From a bacterium (GTDB lineage Bacteria > Sumerlaeota > Sumerlaeia > SLMS01), in assembly GCA_016125005.1 (NCBI GenBank), contig WGMQ01000068.1:1-40238 (forward strand): a stretch of DNA of 40,238 nt, written 5' to 3'. Under the pieces are notes generated by a model that was not told where the DNA came from, ran no database searches, and saw only the letters and a program-made list of their open reading frames with translations. The position numbers and the translations under genes are program-made. Below, piece by piece: positions 27,961 to 35,655 of the stretch; position 1 is the first letter of the stretch; each line of letters begins with the position of its first letter.

Positions 27961-28123
27961 TGGAATGAATTTGACATTTGAGTCCGGCTTGCAGTGACAT
28001 CATTTCTCAAATGTCAAATTCAAAAATTCCAGTAGAATCAAAATCTTGCTAGTGGTCCTTAAGATCATGACATTTGCTCTCGATGCTGCTGAAACCGGAT
28101 GCAAATGTCATGATCGGACCACT
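27957..28123 (-). repeat. Double-hairpin MITE-like element, right copy (inverted)
   Basis: The reverse complement of this 167-bp segment matches the left copy (27244-27411) along almost its whole length, with about a dozen differences by eye including a one-base indel. Hairpin B' spans 27957-28035 (arms CTAGTGGAAT and ATTCCAGTAG, one mismatch) and hairpin A' spans 28049-28123. The outer end is CACTCGG instead of CACTAG, so the terminal CTAG has decayed on that side. Confidence 0.85.
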
Positions 28124-28219
28124 CGGCCGGCGCAGCCGTTTCGGGCGGCGGCGCGCGGAGCAAGGGCAGGAACAGGTCGGCATTCGCCGGATGGGCATTG
28201 GCAGGAAGGACATGAAGTG

Positions 28220-29065
28220 ATGAGCAGGATTTCCCATACGTCCCCGGATGCGGCGGCCGCCGTCGAAAAGCCCGGCGCCTCGTTCGAGCACGGAACCGTC
28301 GAAGTGTTCGGCCATTCCGTCGGCTTTGCAAGCGCCGGCACGGGAGAAGACGTCCTGGTGATCTGTCCGGGCTCGGCGGGTGCGGACGGCAGCTGGGCCA
28401 AGGACATGCTCGCGGAGAAGATGCGGGTGGTCGAACTCAATCCACCGGGTTGGGGAACGACCGTGTCCCTCGACCACAGGATGGACCAGCGTGAACTGGC
28501 GCTGGTGCTGGCTGCCGCGATCGGGGAACTCGGCATCGTGCGATATCATCTGCACGGTGCGTCAATGGGCGGCGTGACCGCATTGTGGCTGGCCGTGCAG
28601 CACCCCGAGCGGGTGGTCACAATATCCTTCGAGGGCGGCATGAACTTCGTGCGCGAGGAAAATCTGGTGAGCCCGCAGAACGTTCGTATTCTGCGGGAAA
28701 TGGTCGCGCGCAACGATCCGGAGGGTAGCGGCTATCCGCGCGCCGCGCCGCATCCGCGCAAGCCATGGTCCGACGACGACTATGTTCGCGGGCAGATGCG
28801 CAAGCGTATTTCGATGATGAGAATGCTCTCCAACAAGCACGAGGCCGAGCTTGAGGCGCGCGTGAAGGACTTCCAAATTCCCGCGCTGGTTCTGCTGGGG
28901 GAAGAGGATGAACTGCTGAAGCCCAACCATCTGGAACGGTGGAAGCAGGTGTGCCCGGCGGCGCGAACGCTGCTGATACCGGGTGCGGCGCACGACATCC
29001 AGAATACGGAACCAGAACAACTCGTCGAGGCGCTGACCAGGTTCCACGCTGAAGCGGCGCAGTAA
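28220..29065 (+). CDS. Alpha/beta hydrolase (meta-cleavage or ester hydrolase type)
   Basis: A 281-residue alpha/beta-hydrolase. The nucleophile elbow is LHGASMGG, the acid is in LLGEEDELL and the base is the His of GAAHDIQN. The N-terminal 20 residues are polar and probably flexible. Length and order of motifs suit C-C-bond hydrolases of meta-cleavage pathways as well as plain esterases or lactonases. The ATG at 28220 follows AGGAAGGA; the open frame upstream reads through the inserted hairpin element and is not real coding sequence. It is the last gene of the ABC/SnoaL unit and converges on the AraC gene. Confidence 0.87.
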   Translation: MSRISHTSPDAAAAVEKPGASFEHGTVEVFGHSVGFASAGTGEDVLVICPGSAGADGSWAKDMLAEKMRVVELNPPGWGTTVSLDHRMDQRELALVLAAAIGELGIVRYHLHGASMGGVTALWLAVQHPERVVTISFEGGMNFVREENLVSPQNVRILREMVARNDPEGSGYPRAAPHPRKPWSDDDYVRGQMRKRISMMRMLSNKHEAELEARVKDFQIPALVLLGEEDELLKPNHLERWKQVCPAARTLLIPGAAHDIQNTEPEQLVEALTRFHAEAAQ

Positions 29066-29070
29066 TCCGG

Positions 29071-29091
29071 GTCGCGCGCGCTGGGCGCGAC
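29071..29091. terminator. Possible bidirectional hairpin between convergent genes
   Basis: GTCGCGC (29071-29077) and GCGCGAC (29085-29091) form a 7-bp GC-only stem with a 7-base loop, just after the hydrolase stop and before the end of the AraC gene. No T-run follows on either strand, so this is a weak candidate. Confidence 0.25.
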
Positions 29092-29184
29092 GGCCGCTCG
29101 GACGGCCGACGCTGACGGTTGCGCCTTGCGTGTGCAGCTCCGTATCCGCAGTGCCGGATCGGCGCGCGACAACAACCGCCGATA

Positions 29185-30027
29185 TCAGAACCGTGTGGGA
29201 AGATACTCGCCGCGACTGTTGGACGGTGTTCGGTAGCCTTTTGTCTTGCGCAGATGGGTGGGGGAACTTCCGTAGAGCTCCTTGATATGGCGTGAAAAGT
29301 GGTAAGGGGAGTTGTAGCCACAGGCAAAGGCGATTTCCCCGCTGCTGAGCGATGTGTTCAACAGCAGGTGCGTGGCCCGTGCGGCGCGTTGTTTCCATAA
29401 ATAGCGGATCGGCGTCGTACCGACGAAACGGCGGAAGGCGCCTACCAGATGGTTTGGCGTCATGGCGGCAATCTCGGCCAGTTGCGAAAGCGTGACCGCC
29501 TCTGCGAATTTCTCGTCGAGATGACGCCTCACACGATAAACGCCGGAGGGCGTGCTGCCGATGATCTCACTCTGGCGACTTTCGAACTGGTAGGTCGCAA
29601 GCAGAGCCCTTCCCAGCGCGCTGCGCAACTCATTGTGTGCGGTCGTCGAGGTCGTGCCCAGATCCAGCCCCATTGCGTGCAGCCGCTTGAGCTGGTCCGA
29701 TGCCGGCAGTTTGGCTGACAGGCTCTGCTCGCTTCTGTTTGAAGCGGTGATTGGCGTAGGCTCGGCCTCGCACCAGGCGACATCGGTGTTGATGTGTTTC
29801 TGATAGCTGAAATGGAGCGAATTGCGGTTGGTCATCACCGCACATTCACCGCCGACCAGACTTAAAGTCGTGTCATCTGCGGTTACGCGGACCGCGCCCC
29901 GATAGACGAGCATGAAATACACAAAAGGACCCAGGAGCGGGCCATAGCTCCCGCCATTGGCATAGGTGGTGCGTCCGAAACTGAAGCCGCGTCCGGCCTC
30001 AATGATCCCGCCGATAGAGACTGTCAT
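29185..30027 (-). CDS. AraC-family transcriptional regulator
   Basis: A 280-residue regulator with a cupin-like N-terminal half (about 1-120) and a C-terminal AraC DNA-binding domain with both helix-turn-helix units: AVTLSQLAEIAAMTPNHLVGAF near 190-215 and LSSGEIAFACGYNSPYHFSRH near 235-260, ending with LYGSSPTHLRK. It is transcribed divergently from the N-demethylase-like operon across 239 bp, so it is probably that operon's activator, responding to a purine-like effector. The effector cannot be read from the N-terminal half. Confidence 0.9.
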   Translation of the reverse strand: MTVSIGGIIEAGRGFSFGRTTYANGGSYGPLLGPFVYFMLVYRGAVRVTADDTTLSLVGGECAVMTNRNSLHFSYQKHINTDVAWCEAEPTPITASNRSEQSLSAKLPASDQLKRLHAMGLDLGTTSTTAHNELRSALGRALLATYQFESRQSEIIGSTPSGVYRVRRHLDEKFAEAVTLSQLAEIAAMTPNHLVGAFRRFVGTTPIRYLWKQRAARATHLLLNTSLSSGEIAFACGYNSPYHFSRHIKELYGSSPTHLRKTKGYRTPSNSRGEYLPTRF

Positions 30028-30266
30028 GAAGATCGCATCGTAATCTCAGACAAATTTATAGCTAAACGAGGCATCGCACTTTTCCCAGTCTGTGGCAAGC
30101 TGCGGCTCAACACACGCAATAATCCAGCGATATGGCGTTTGTTGAGGCGGCCAACGGCTCCAGTGCCGAAGGCCAAAGCCAGACATGCAAATGAGTTTGA
30201 GACAAGAGGGCGCGGCCTGCTGCGGCTGCGCTCATCGACCCCTCATGTTCAATCGGAGCATCTTGT

Positions 30267-31142
30267 GTGAACAGGACGGAAAGCGAACCTTCTCGCCATC
30301 TCTGGCATCCGGTCGCAACCGTGGCCGAGGTCAACGGCACATTGAACACGATGCTGATGGGCGACGCCGTGACGGTGAGGGTCGCCGGTGATCATTCAGG
30401 CATTGTCGTCTTTCACGGTGATCGCAAACTGCCGGTCATCGTTCGGTTCGGCTTCATATGGACATCGCTCGGCAGCCCCCCTTCCGATCTTTTCGAGATC
30501 CCGGAAGCGGCTGAAGCCGACCGGCGCAATGTCTCGGCAGGGCCGGTAGGGGTCGCCACCTCTGCGCCCCGGGCGATCGAGAACTTTCTCGACATGGCGC
30601 ATTTTCCCTTTGTTCACACCGATATTCTCGGCGCCGAGCCACATACCGAAGTCAAGGATTACGACGTCGAGTTGAAGGAAACGGAGAATGAAATCCTTGC
30701 GACGCGCTGTCGATTTTTCCAGCCGATGGCAGCGCTCAGCGCTGCTGGCGGCATGGAGGTCGACTATGTCTACCGGGTGCCGCATCCGTTCTGCGCGGTG
30801 CTTTACAAGTCCTCTGGCGCAGACGCGCGACGCATGGATGTGATTGCAATTTTTGCGCAGCCCACGAGTGAAGAGAGCATTCGGGCCCATCTGTTCCTGT
30901 CCATGATCGACACCACCCACACCGATAGCGAAATGCGGCGTTTCCAGCAGCTTATCTTCGGACAGGACAAGCCGATCCTCGAGAACCAGCGGCCGAGGCG
31001 CCTGCCGCTCGATCCTCGTTCCGAAACGCCTATCCGTGCGGACCTATCGAGCATCGTTTACCGGCGCTGGCTGTCTTCCAGGAATATCGGCTACGGCGTC
31101 ATTCCGGCTGCCGGTCAGTCAGGGAGCGCAGTCCATGGCTGA
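30267..31142 (+). CDS. ndmC: NdmC-like Rieske-type oxygenase subunit lacking the Rieske cluster
   Basis: A 291-residue protein with the mononuclear non-heme iron domain of ring-hydroxylating/demethylating Rieske oxygenases but no Rieske [2Fe-2S] ligands. The catalytic motif is N106-F-L-D109-M-A-H112-F-P-F-V-H117, and a distal iron-ligand candidate is D234 (FGQDKPILENQ). Residues 11-68 keep both edges of a Rieske domain (HLWHPVATV and RFGFIWTSLG), but the cluster-binding loops between them are gone. P. putida CBB5 NdmC, the 7-methylxanthine N7-demethylase subunit, has this same lack and works only with NdmD and NdmE. The start is a GTG at 30267, 8 bases after GGAG. The end overlaps the next gene by 8 bp. 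Function as an N-demethylase is inferred. Confidence 0.8.
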   Translation: MNRTESEPSRHLWHPVATVAEVNGTLNTMLMGDAVTVRVAGDHSGIVVFHGDRKLPVIVRFGFIWTSLGSPPSDLFEIPEAAEADRRNVSAGPVGVATSAPRAIENFLDMAHFPFVHTDILGAEPHTEVKDYDVELKETENEILATRCRFFQPMAALSAAGGMEVDYVYRVPHPFCAVLYKSSGADARRMDVIAIFAQPTSEESIRAHLFLSMIDTTHTDSEMRRFQQLIFGQDKPILENQRPRRLPLDPRSETPIRADLSSIVYRRWLSSRNIGYGVIPAAGQSGSAVHG

Positions 31143-32823
31143 GCTTTCCGGCTGGTTTCCCGTCGCCGCATCCCACGACCTGCCGCTTCGGCACGTTTTC
31201 CAGGCGAAGCTTTTCGATCGCGAGATGGCGATCTGGCGGGCGGATGACGGCAATGTCAATGTCTGGGAGAACCGCTGCCTGCATCGTGGCGTGCGCCTCA
31301 GCATCGGCGTCAATGAAGGCCTCGAACTGAAGTGCCAGTATCACGGCTGGCGTTACGCCAACAAGACTGCGGGATGCATCTATATTCCGGCTCATCCCGC
31401 CAACGCGCCGGCCCGGCAGATCACCAACCGCACCTATCCGGCTGTCGAACGGTTCGGATTGGTCTGGACCACGCTTGAAAAGGACCTGTCTTTCGATGTC
31501 GTGTGGCCCGATGGCGACTGGTCGGTCCTGCGCGCGATCCCCGTGCATGCGGGACCGGATGCAGTCGCCGCCGCGCTTTGCAAGGTGCTCGGCGCCGTTC
31601 CGCGCCCTGACATCCATGCTTTCGCCTATGCGCTTTCCACGCTCTGCGAGGCGCCGGTGCTGGCGCTGTTGCAGCCGCAGGATTCCGGCAAGACGGTGAT
31701 CAGGTGCCTGCTGTCCGGCGGAGCGCAAATGGAGAGGCGACTTGCAGTGCAAGCCAATGCCACTCTCACCCGGTTTCGCAATATTGTCGAAGCAGATGCA
31801 AGCCTTGAGCCCGTTGAGAGCGAGCCGGTTTTCGAGCCGGTGGCGTCGGAACTGGCCGAGCCGCCGGCCGCCTCGCCGGACGCGATGACTGTACGGGTCG
31901 AGCGCAAATGGCAGGTTGCAGAAGGCATTACCGGTCTCACCGTGGTCCCGACCACAGGAAACCTGCCCGCCTTCCAGCCCGGCGCCCATATCGACGTGAC
32001 ATTGCCGACAGGGGTGAAGCGCCAATATTCCATCACCGACGGACCCGGTACCTGGAAAAGCTGGACCATCGCCGTCAAGAACGAACCGAACTCGCGCGGC
32101 GGTTCGCGCTTCATTGCCGAAACGCTTCGGCAAGGCGATCTCCTGTCGGTCTCGGAACCGCGCAACAATTTTCCGCTTCGCCGCGACGCCGCCGAAACGC
32201 TGCTGATTGCCGGCGGCATCGGCGTAACACCGCTCCTGGCAATGGCAAGAGCGCTTGCCGCAGTGCGGAGCGGCTTCCGCCTGCATGTCTTCGCCCGAAG
32301 TGAAACCCATGTTCCCCTGGCCGACCAATTGGATGGGCTCTTGCCCGCCGTGACCCTTCATCTGGCGCTCGATCCGGCACAGGTCGCACAACGGTTGGCC
32401 GAAGTGATCGGACCGCATGCGCCCGGACGCCAGATCTATGCCTGCGGGCCGGGAGGGATGACGCAATCGGTTCTGGCGATCGCGGAGGAACTGGGCTGGC
32501 CGGAAGAAGCCGTCCACTTCGAGAACTTCAACAATGACCATGTCATCGACACGAGTTCGGCATTTGCGGTCGATCTGGCGCGCTCGGCGCTGTCGATCGA
32601 TGTTCCCGCCGGTCAAAGCCTGCTTTCGGTCCTGCGCGCACACGGCGTCGAACTGCCGTCTGCCTGCGAGCGCGGCGCTTGCGGCACCTGCAGGGCCGAG
32701 GTGATCGAGGGAACGCCGGATCATCAGGACGCCTATCTGTCCAGGGGCGAACGAGCGTCCAACCGGCACATCATCACCTGCGTCTCCAGATCGCGGACGC
32801 CAAGACTGGTGCTCGATCTGTGA
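31135..32823 (+). CDS. ndmD: NdmD-like Rieske domain-reductase fusion
   Basis: A 562-residue three-part electron-transfer protein. Residues 1-118 form a Rieske domain with C48-L-H50 and C67-Q-Y-H70. Residues about 120-215 are a linker domain of unknown role. Residues about 250-470 are a vanillate-demethylase-reductase-type FMN/NAD module with RQYS at 296-299, GGIGVTP at 360-366 and ACGPGGM at 436-442. Residues 480-562 form a plant-type ferredoxin with C511, C516, C519 and C549. This order is that of NdmD, which carries the Rieske cluster missing from NdmC and moves electrons from NADH to the catalytic iron. ATG 31135 follows GGGAG and overlaps the upstream gene; the stop overlaps the next start (TGATG). 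Confidence 0.85.
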   Translation: MAELSGWFPVAASHDLPLRHVFQAKLFDREMAIWRADDGNVNVWENRCLHRGVRLSIGVNEGLELKCQYHGWRYANKTAGCIYIPAHPANAPARQITNRTYPAVERFGLVWTTLEKDLSFDVVWPDGDWSVLRAIPVHAGPDAVAAALCKVLGAVPRPDIHAFAYALSTLCEAPVLALLQPQDSGKTVIRCLLSGGAQMERRLAVQANATLTRFRNIVEADASLEPVESEPVFEPVASELAEPPAASPDAMTVRVERKWQVAEGITGLTVVPTTGNLPAFQPGAHIDVTLPTGVKRQYSITDGPGTWKSWTIAVKNEPNSRGGSRFIAETLRQGDLLSVSEPRNNFPLRRDAAETLLIAGGIGVTPLLAMARALAAVRSGFRLHVFARSETHVPLADQLDGLLPAVTLHLALDPAQVAQRLAEVIGPHAPGRQIYACGPGGMTQSVLAIAEELGWPEEAVHFENFNNDHVIDTSSAFAVDLARSALSIDVPAGQSLLSVLRAHGVELPSACERGACGTCRAEVIEGTPDHQDAYLSRGERASNRHIITCVSRSRTPRLVLDL

Positions 32824-33500
32824 TGAGGCTCTTCGATTACGAATACTCGGCCGAATGCTACAAGGTGCGGCTTCTGCTTTCGATCCTCGAGATCGACCAC
32901 GAGATCGTGCCGGTCGATGTCCATCCCGGCCGCGAAAATGAGAGCGCGGAATTTCTGGCGCTGAACGTGTTGGGCGAAGTGCCGGTGCTCGTGAGCGATG
33001 AGCTGATCCTGCGCGGTGCAAACGCCATTCTGGTCTGGCTTTCGCGGCGGTTTGATCCCGAAGCCAAATGGCTGCCAAATGAGCCAATGCCCGCCGCTGT
33101 TTGCCAGGGCTGGCTAACCATCGCAGATCGACTGGCCGCCGGCGTGGGGACGGCGCGAATGACGCTTTCCCGCGGTGAGACCCTGCCCGACAAGCGCGCG
33201 ACAAGCGAGGCCCACCGGCTGCTGCGAGCCGTCGATGAGCATCTCTGGTTCGCCGAACGTCGCGGCGATGACTGGCTTGTGCCCTTGCCTCATCCGACGC
33301 TCGCGGAGATCGCCTGCTTTCCCGATATCGCCCTGTGCGAAGAGGCAGGCGTCTCGCGCATTGATTATCCGGCTATCCGAAGATGGATGGATCGCGTGCG
33401 CCGCATCGAGCGCTTCACCCTGATGTCGGGGATATTCCCGGCTTCGCCTCCTGCACCGCGCACGCCCGTCAATCAAACACAAACAGAGTCGCTGTCATGA
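32823..33500 (+). CDS. ndmE: NdmE-like glutathione S-transferase-family protein
   Basis: A 225-residue GST-fold protein with a thioredoxin-like N-terminal half (1-75) and an all-helical C-terminal half. The cis-proline loop GEVPVLV (51-57) is kept, but the glutathione gamma-glutamyl-binding Glu/Gln-Ser pair is replaced by G65-A66 (LRGANAILVWLS), so normal glutathione chemistry is doubtful. In P. putida CBB5 the GST-like NdmE is needed as a structural partner in the NdmCDE complex, and this gene's place, size and residue loss fit that. Its start overlaps the NdmD-like stop, and its own stop overlaps the next start (ATGA). Confidence 0.75.
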   Translation: MRLFDYEYSAECYKVRLLLSILEIDHEIVPVDVHPGRENESAEFLALNVLGEVPVLVSDELILRGANAILVWLSRRFDPEAKWLPNEPMPAAVCQGWLTIADRLAAGVGTARMTLSRGETLPDKRATSEAHRLLRAVDEHLWFAERRGDDWLVPLPHPTLAEIACFPDIALCEEAGVSRIDYPAIRRWMDRVRRIERFTLMSGIFPASPPAPRTPVNQTQTESLS

Positions 33501-34651
33501 CCATATCCGCCGCTTCGACCATTGAGGACACACCCCCCTTGGACCCCGTTACAATTCGGCGACGCGGCGTCGGCCTTCGCCTTTGCGACAGGCAGCGCAG
33601 CGCCGGAGGCTATACGCTGTTTACGCCGCAAACCGGCAACGGCGCCGTCTATCTGATCGATATCGACGGCGAGGTGGCGCACCAGTGGCAAATGCCGGTT
33701 CGTCCCGGCAGGGAAGGCGTGCTGCTGCCGAACGGCAATCTCGGCTATAATGGCAGTCACGCGACCTCGCTGGCGCTCTATCCCGCCTGGGATCTGTGGC
33801 ATGGCGGCGATTTCTATGAGGTCACGCCCGACGGCGAAATCGTCTGGCGGCATGAGGACCCTCGCCACCACCATGACGCCCAATGGCTCGCCAATGGCCA
33901 CCTGCTCTACACCGTGTGCGAGGCCCTGCCGCCCGAGATGGCCGCCCGCATCTGTGGCGGCGATGAACGCAAGGACGCAGCTGACGGCATCATCCAGGGC
34001 GACACGGTTGTCGAAGTGGACCGCGACGGCAAGATTGTCTGGCAATGGCGGTGCTGGGAGCATCTGGCTCCCGAGGATTTTCCGATCCACGATATCTTCG
34101 ACCGCCGCCACTGGCCCCTGATCAACGGGCTCCACGCCACCGATGACGGGCTCGTGCTGATGAGCCTGCGCGTCACCTCGGGAATCATCGCGGTCCGCCG
34201 CGACACAGGAGAGGTTGTGTGGAAGATCGGGCCGGATGTTCTGGCGCAGCAGCATTCTCCCATCATGACGCCTGCCGGCACCGTGCTTGCCTTTGACAAT
34301 GGCAATCTGCGCAAGGGGGCGACCTCTCCGCATTCGCGGATCGTGGAGGTCGAACCGCAGACCGGCAAGCTTGTCTGGCAATATGCTGACGAGAACGCGC
34401 CCGCCTTCTTCACGCCCTATATGGGCGGCTGCCAATTGCTCGAAAACGGCAATGTCTTCGTCTGCGAATCCGCATTCGGCCGCCTGTTCGAGGTCACCCG
34501 GTCCGGCGAGACAGTCTGGGAATATGTGATCCCCTTCTTCGACGCCTATCCGCCCGAAGTCCGCAAGTACACGGACGGCCAGCACAATGGTTCGTTCCGC
34601 GCCTACCGCTACCCGGAAAGCCGGATTCCATGGCTTGCCGGTCGCAACTGA
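33497..34651 (+). CDS. Arylsulfotransferase-like beta-propeller protein
   Basis: A 384-residue protein of the ASST/PQQ-propeller type. Repeated blades end in phrases such as DGEIVWRHEDP, DGKIVWQWRCW, TGEVVWKIGP, TGKLVWQYAD and SGETVWEYVI, so five to six blades are readable. Prominent histidines resemble the arylsulfate sulfotransferase set: H126 (HHHDAQWLANGH), H213 (INGLHATDDG) and H253 (QQHSPIMTPAG). Unlike periplasmic ASST there is no signal peptide, so it is probably cytoplasmic. It sits between the demethylase-like trio and a purine-type transporter with coupled starts. Its role there is unknown; sulfotransfer should not be assumed. Confidence 0.75.
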   Translation: MTISAASTIEDTPPLDPVTIRRRGVGLRLCDRQRSAGGYTLFTPQTGNGAVYLIDIDGEVAHQWQMPVRPGREGVLLPNGNLGYNGSHATSLALYPAWDLWHGGDFYEVTPDGEIVWRHEDPRHHHDAQWLANGHLLYTVCEALPPEMAARICGGDERKDAADGIIQGDTVVEVDRDGKIVWQWRCWEHLAPEDFPIHDIFDRRHWPLINGLHATDDGLVLMSLRVTSGIIAVRRDTGEVVWKIGPDVLAQQHSPIMTPAGTVLAFDNGNLRKGATSPHSRIVEVEPQTGKLVWQYADENAPAFFTPYMGGCQLLENGNVFVCESAFGRLFEVTRSGETVWEYVIPFFDAYPPEVRKYTDGQHNGSFRAYRYPESRIPWLAGRN

Positions 34652-34698
34652 CAATTTTCCGCTTCCGCCCGAACCCAACCCGAACAGGAGTTCACATC

Positions 34699-35655
34699 AT
34701 GGTATCCAAAATCGGTATCGCCTTCACCGTCCTCTCCCTCGGCCTGATATCCTCGGCGCCGGCCCTTGCCCAGGACGAAACCGAAGTTCGCCTGCTCATG
34801 AACTGGTTTCCCCAGGCCAATCAGGGCGGTTACTGGCAGGCACAATTGGACGACCAGGACGGTGATGGCGTCAAGATCACCACGCTTCCCGGCGGCCCGC
34901 GCATCCAGACAATCCCGCAGGTGGTCTCGGGGGAAGCCGAATTCGGTATCGGCTATGCTGACGACATCATCCGCGCCCGCCAGATGGGGGCGCCCGTCAA
35001 GGCCGTCTACGCGGCGCTCGATCATGCCCCCTATGATCTGGTCTATCATCCCGACCAGGGCATCAAGGGGGTCGAGGATCTTGCCGGCCGCACCGTCGCC
35101 GTCTCGCTTGGCGCGGCCTATTGGGACTGGACCAAGCTCACCTATGGCATCGAGACGAAGGACATTCCCGTGTCCGGCGACATGTCCCTGTTCGCCAATG
35201 ACCTGGCGATGGTTCAGCAGGGGCTTTACCTGTTCCTTCCCTTCCGGATGAAGGAGGCCGGCATTGCGCATGAGCAGTTCCGCATCGCCGATCTCGGCTA
35301 TCGGCCCTACGAAGTTCTGTTCACGACCGATGCGATGATTGCCGATCACCCCGACACCGTTCGCGCAACGATTGCCGCGGTGAAGAAGGGCTGGCAGGAA
35401 TTCATGGCTGACCCCGATCCCGTCAGCACGAAGAGCCTCGCGGTCAATCAGCAGATTTCGCCTGCAGCCAACGCCAATGCGATCGCGTTGATGAAGTCCA
35501 GCGGCCTGCTGCCGGAGGATTCGAAGCTGTTTGGCTGTATGGACAGCGCGCGCTGGGAGGAACTGGCCAAGCAGATGATGGCAATCAAGGTCGTTCCCGA
35601 AGACTTTGATGTCAAAGCCGCCTATGATGTCAGCTTTGTGAGCGGCTGCGAATGA
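34699..35655 (+). CDS. NMT1/ThiY-type ABC transporter binding protein
   Basis: A 318-residue periplasmic binding protein of the NMT1/THI5-like family, whose members bind flat ligands such as pyrimidine precursors, riboflavin, nitrate or sulfonates. The signal peptide (VSKIGIAFTVLSLGLISSAP, then ALAQ) ends near residue 25. The mature start LLMNWFPQANQGGYWQA is the family hallmark, and EAEFGIGYADDIIRARQMG and GVEDLAGRTVAVSLG follow. The start at 34699 follows CAGGAG. It lies between the demethylase-like genes and guanine deaminase, so a purine or methylpurine ligand is the natural guess. The stop overlaps the ATPase start. Confidence 0.88.
   Translation: MVSKIGIAFTVLSLGLISSAPALAQDETEVRLLMNWFPQANQGGYWQAQLDDQDGDGVKITTLPGGPRIQTIPQVVSGEAEFGIGYADDIIRARQMGAPVKAVYAALDHAPYDLVYHPDQGIKGVEDLAGRTVAVSLGAAYWDWTKLTYGIETKDIPVSGDMSLFANDLAMVQQGLYLFLPFRMKEAGIAHEQFRIADLGYRPYEVLFTTDAMIADHPDTVRATIAAVKKGWQEFMADPDPVSTKSLAVNQQISPAANANAIALMKSSGLLPEDSKLFGCMDSARWEELAKQMMAIKVVPEDFDVKAAYDVSFVSGCE

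Noticed and set aside
27244..28123. The hairpin pairs as rho-independent terminators or a CRISPR array
   Set aside because: There are only two copies in inverted orientation with long internal symmetry, no spacers and no T-runs; a mobile or REP-like element fits better.
30185..30391. A short + strand frame starting in the AraC/NdmC intergenic region
   Set aside because: It overlaps the NdmC-like start in another frame and encodes nothing recognisable.
31099..33204. A 701-residue - strand frame opposite the NdmD-like gene
   Set aside because: No recognisable domain, and it is antisense to a protein with complete Rieske, FMN and ferredoxin motifs.
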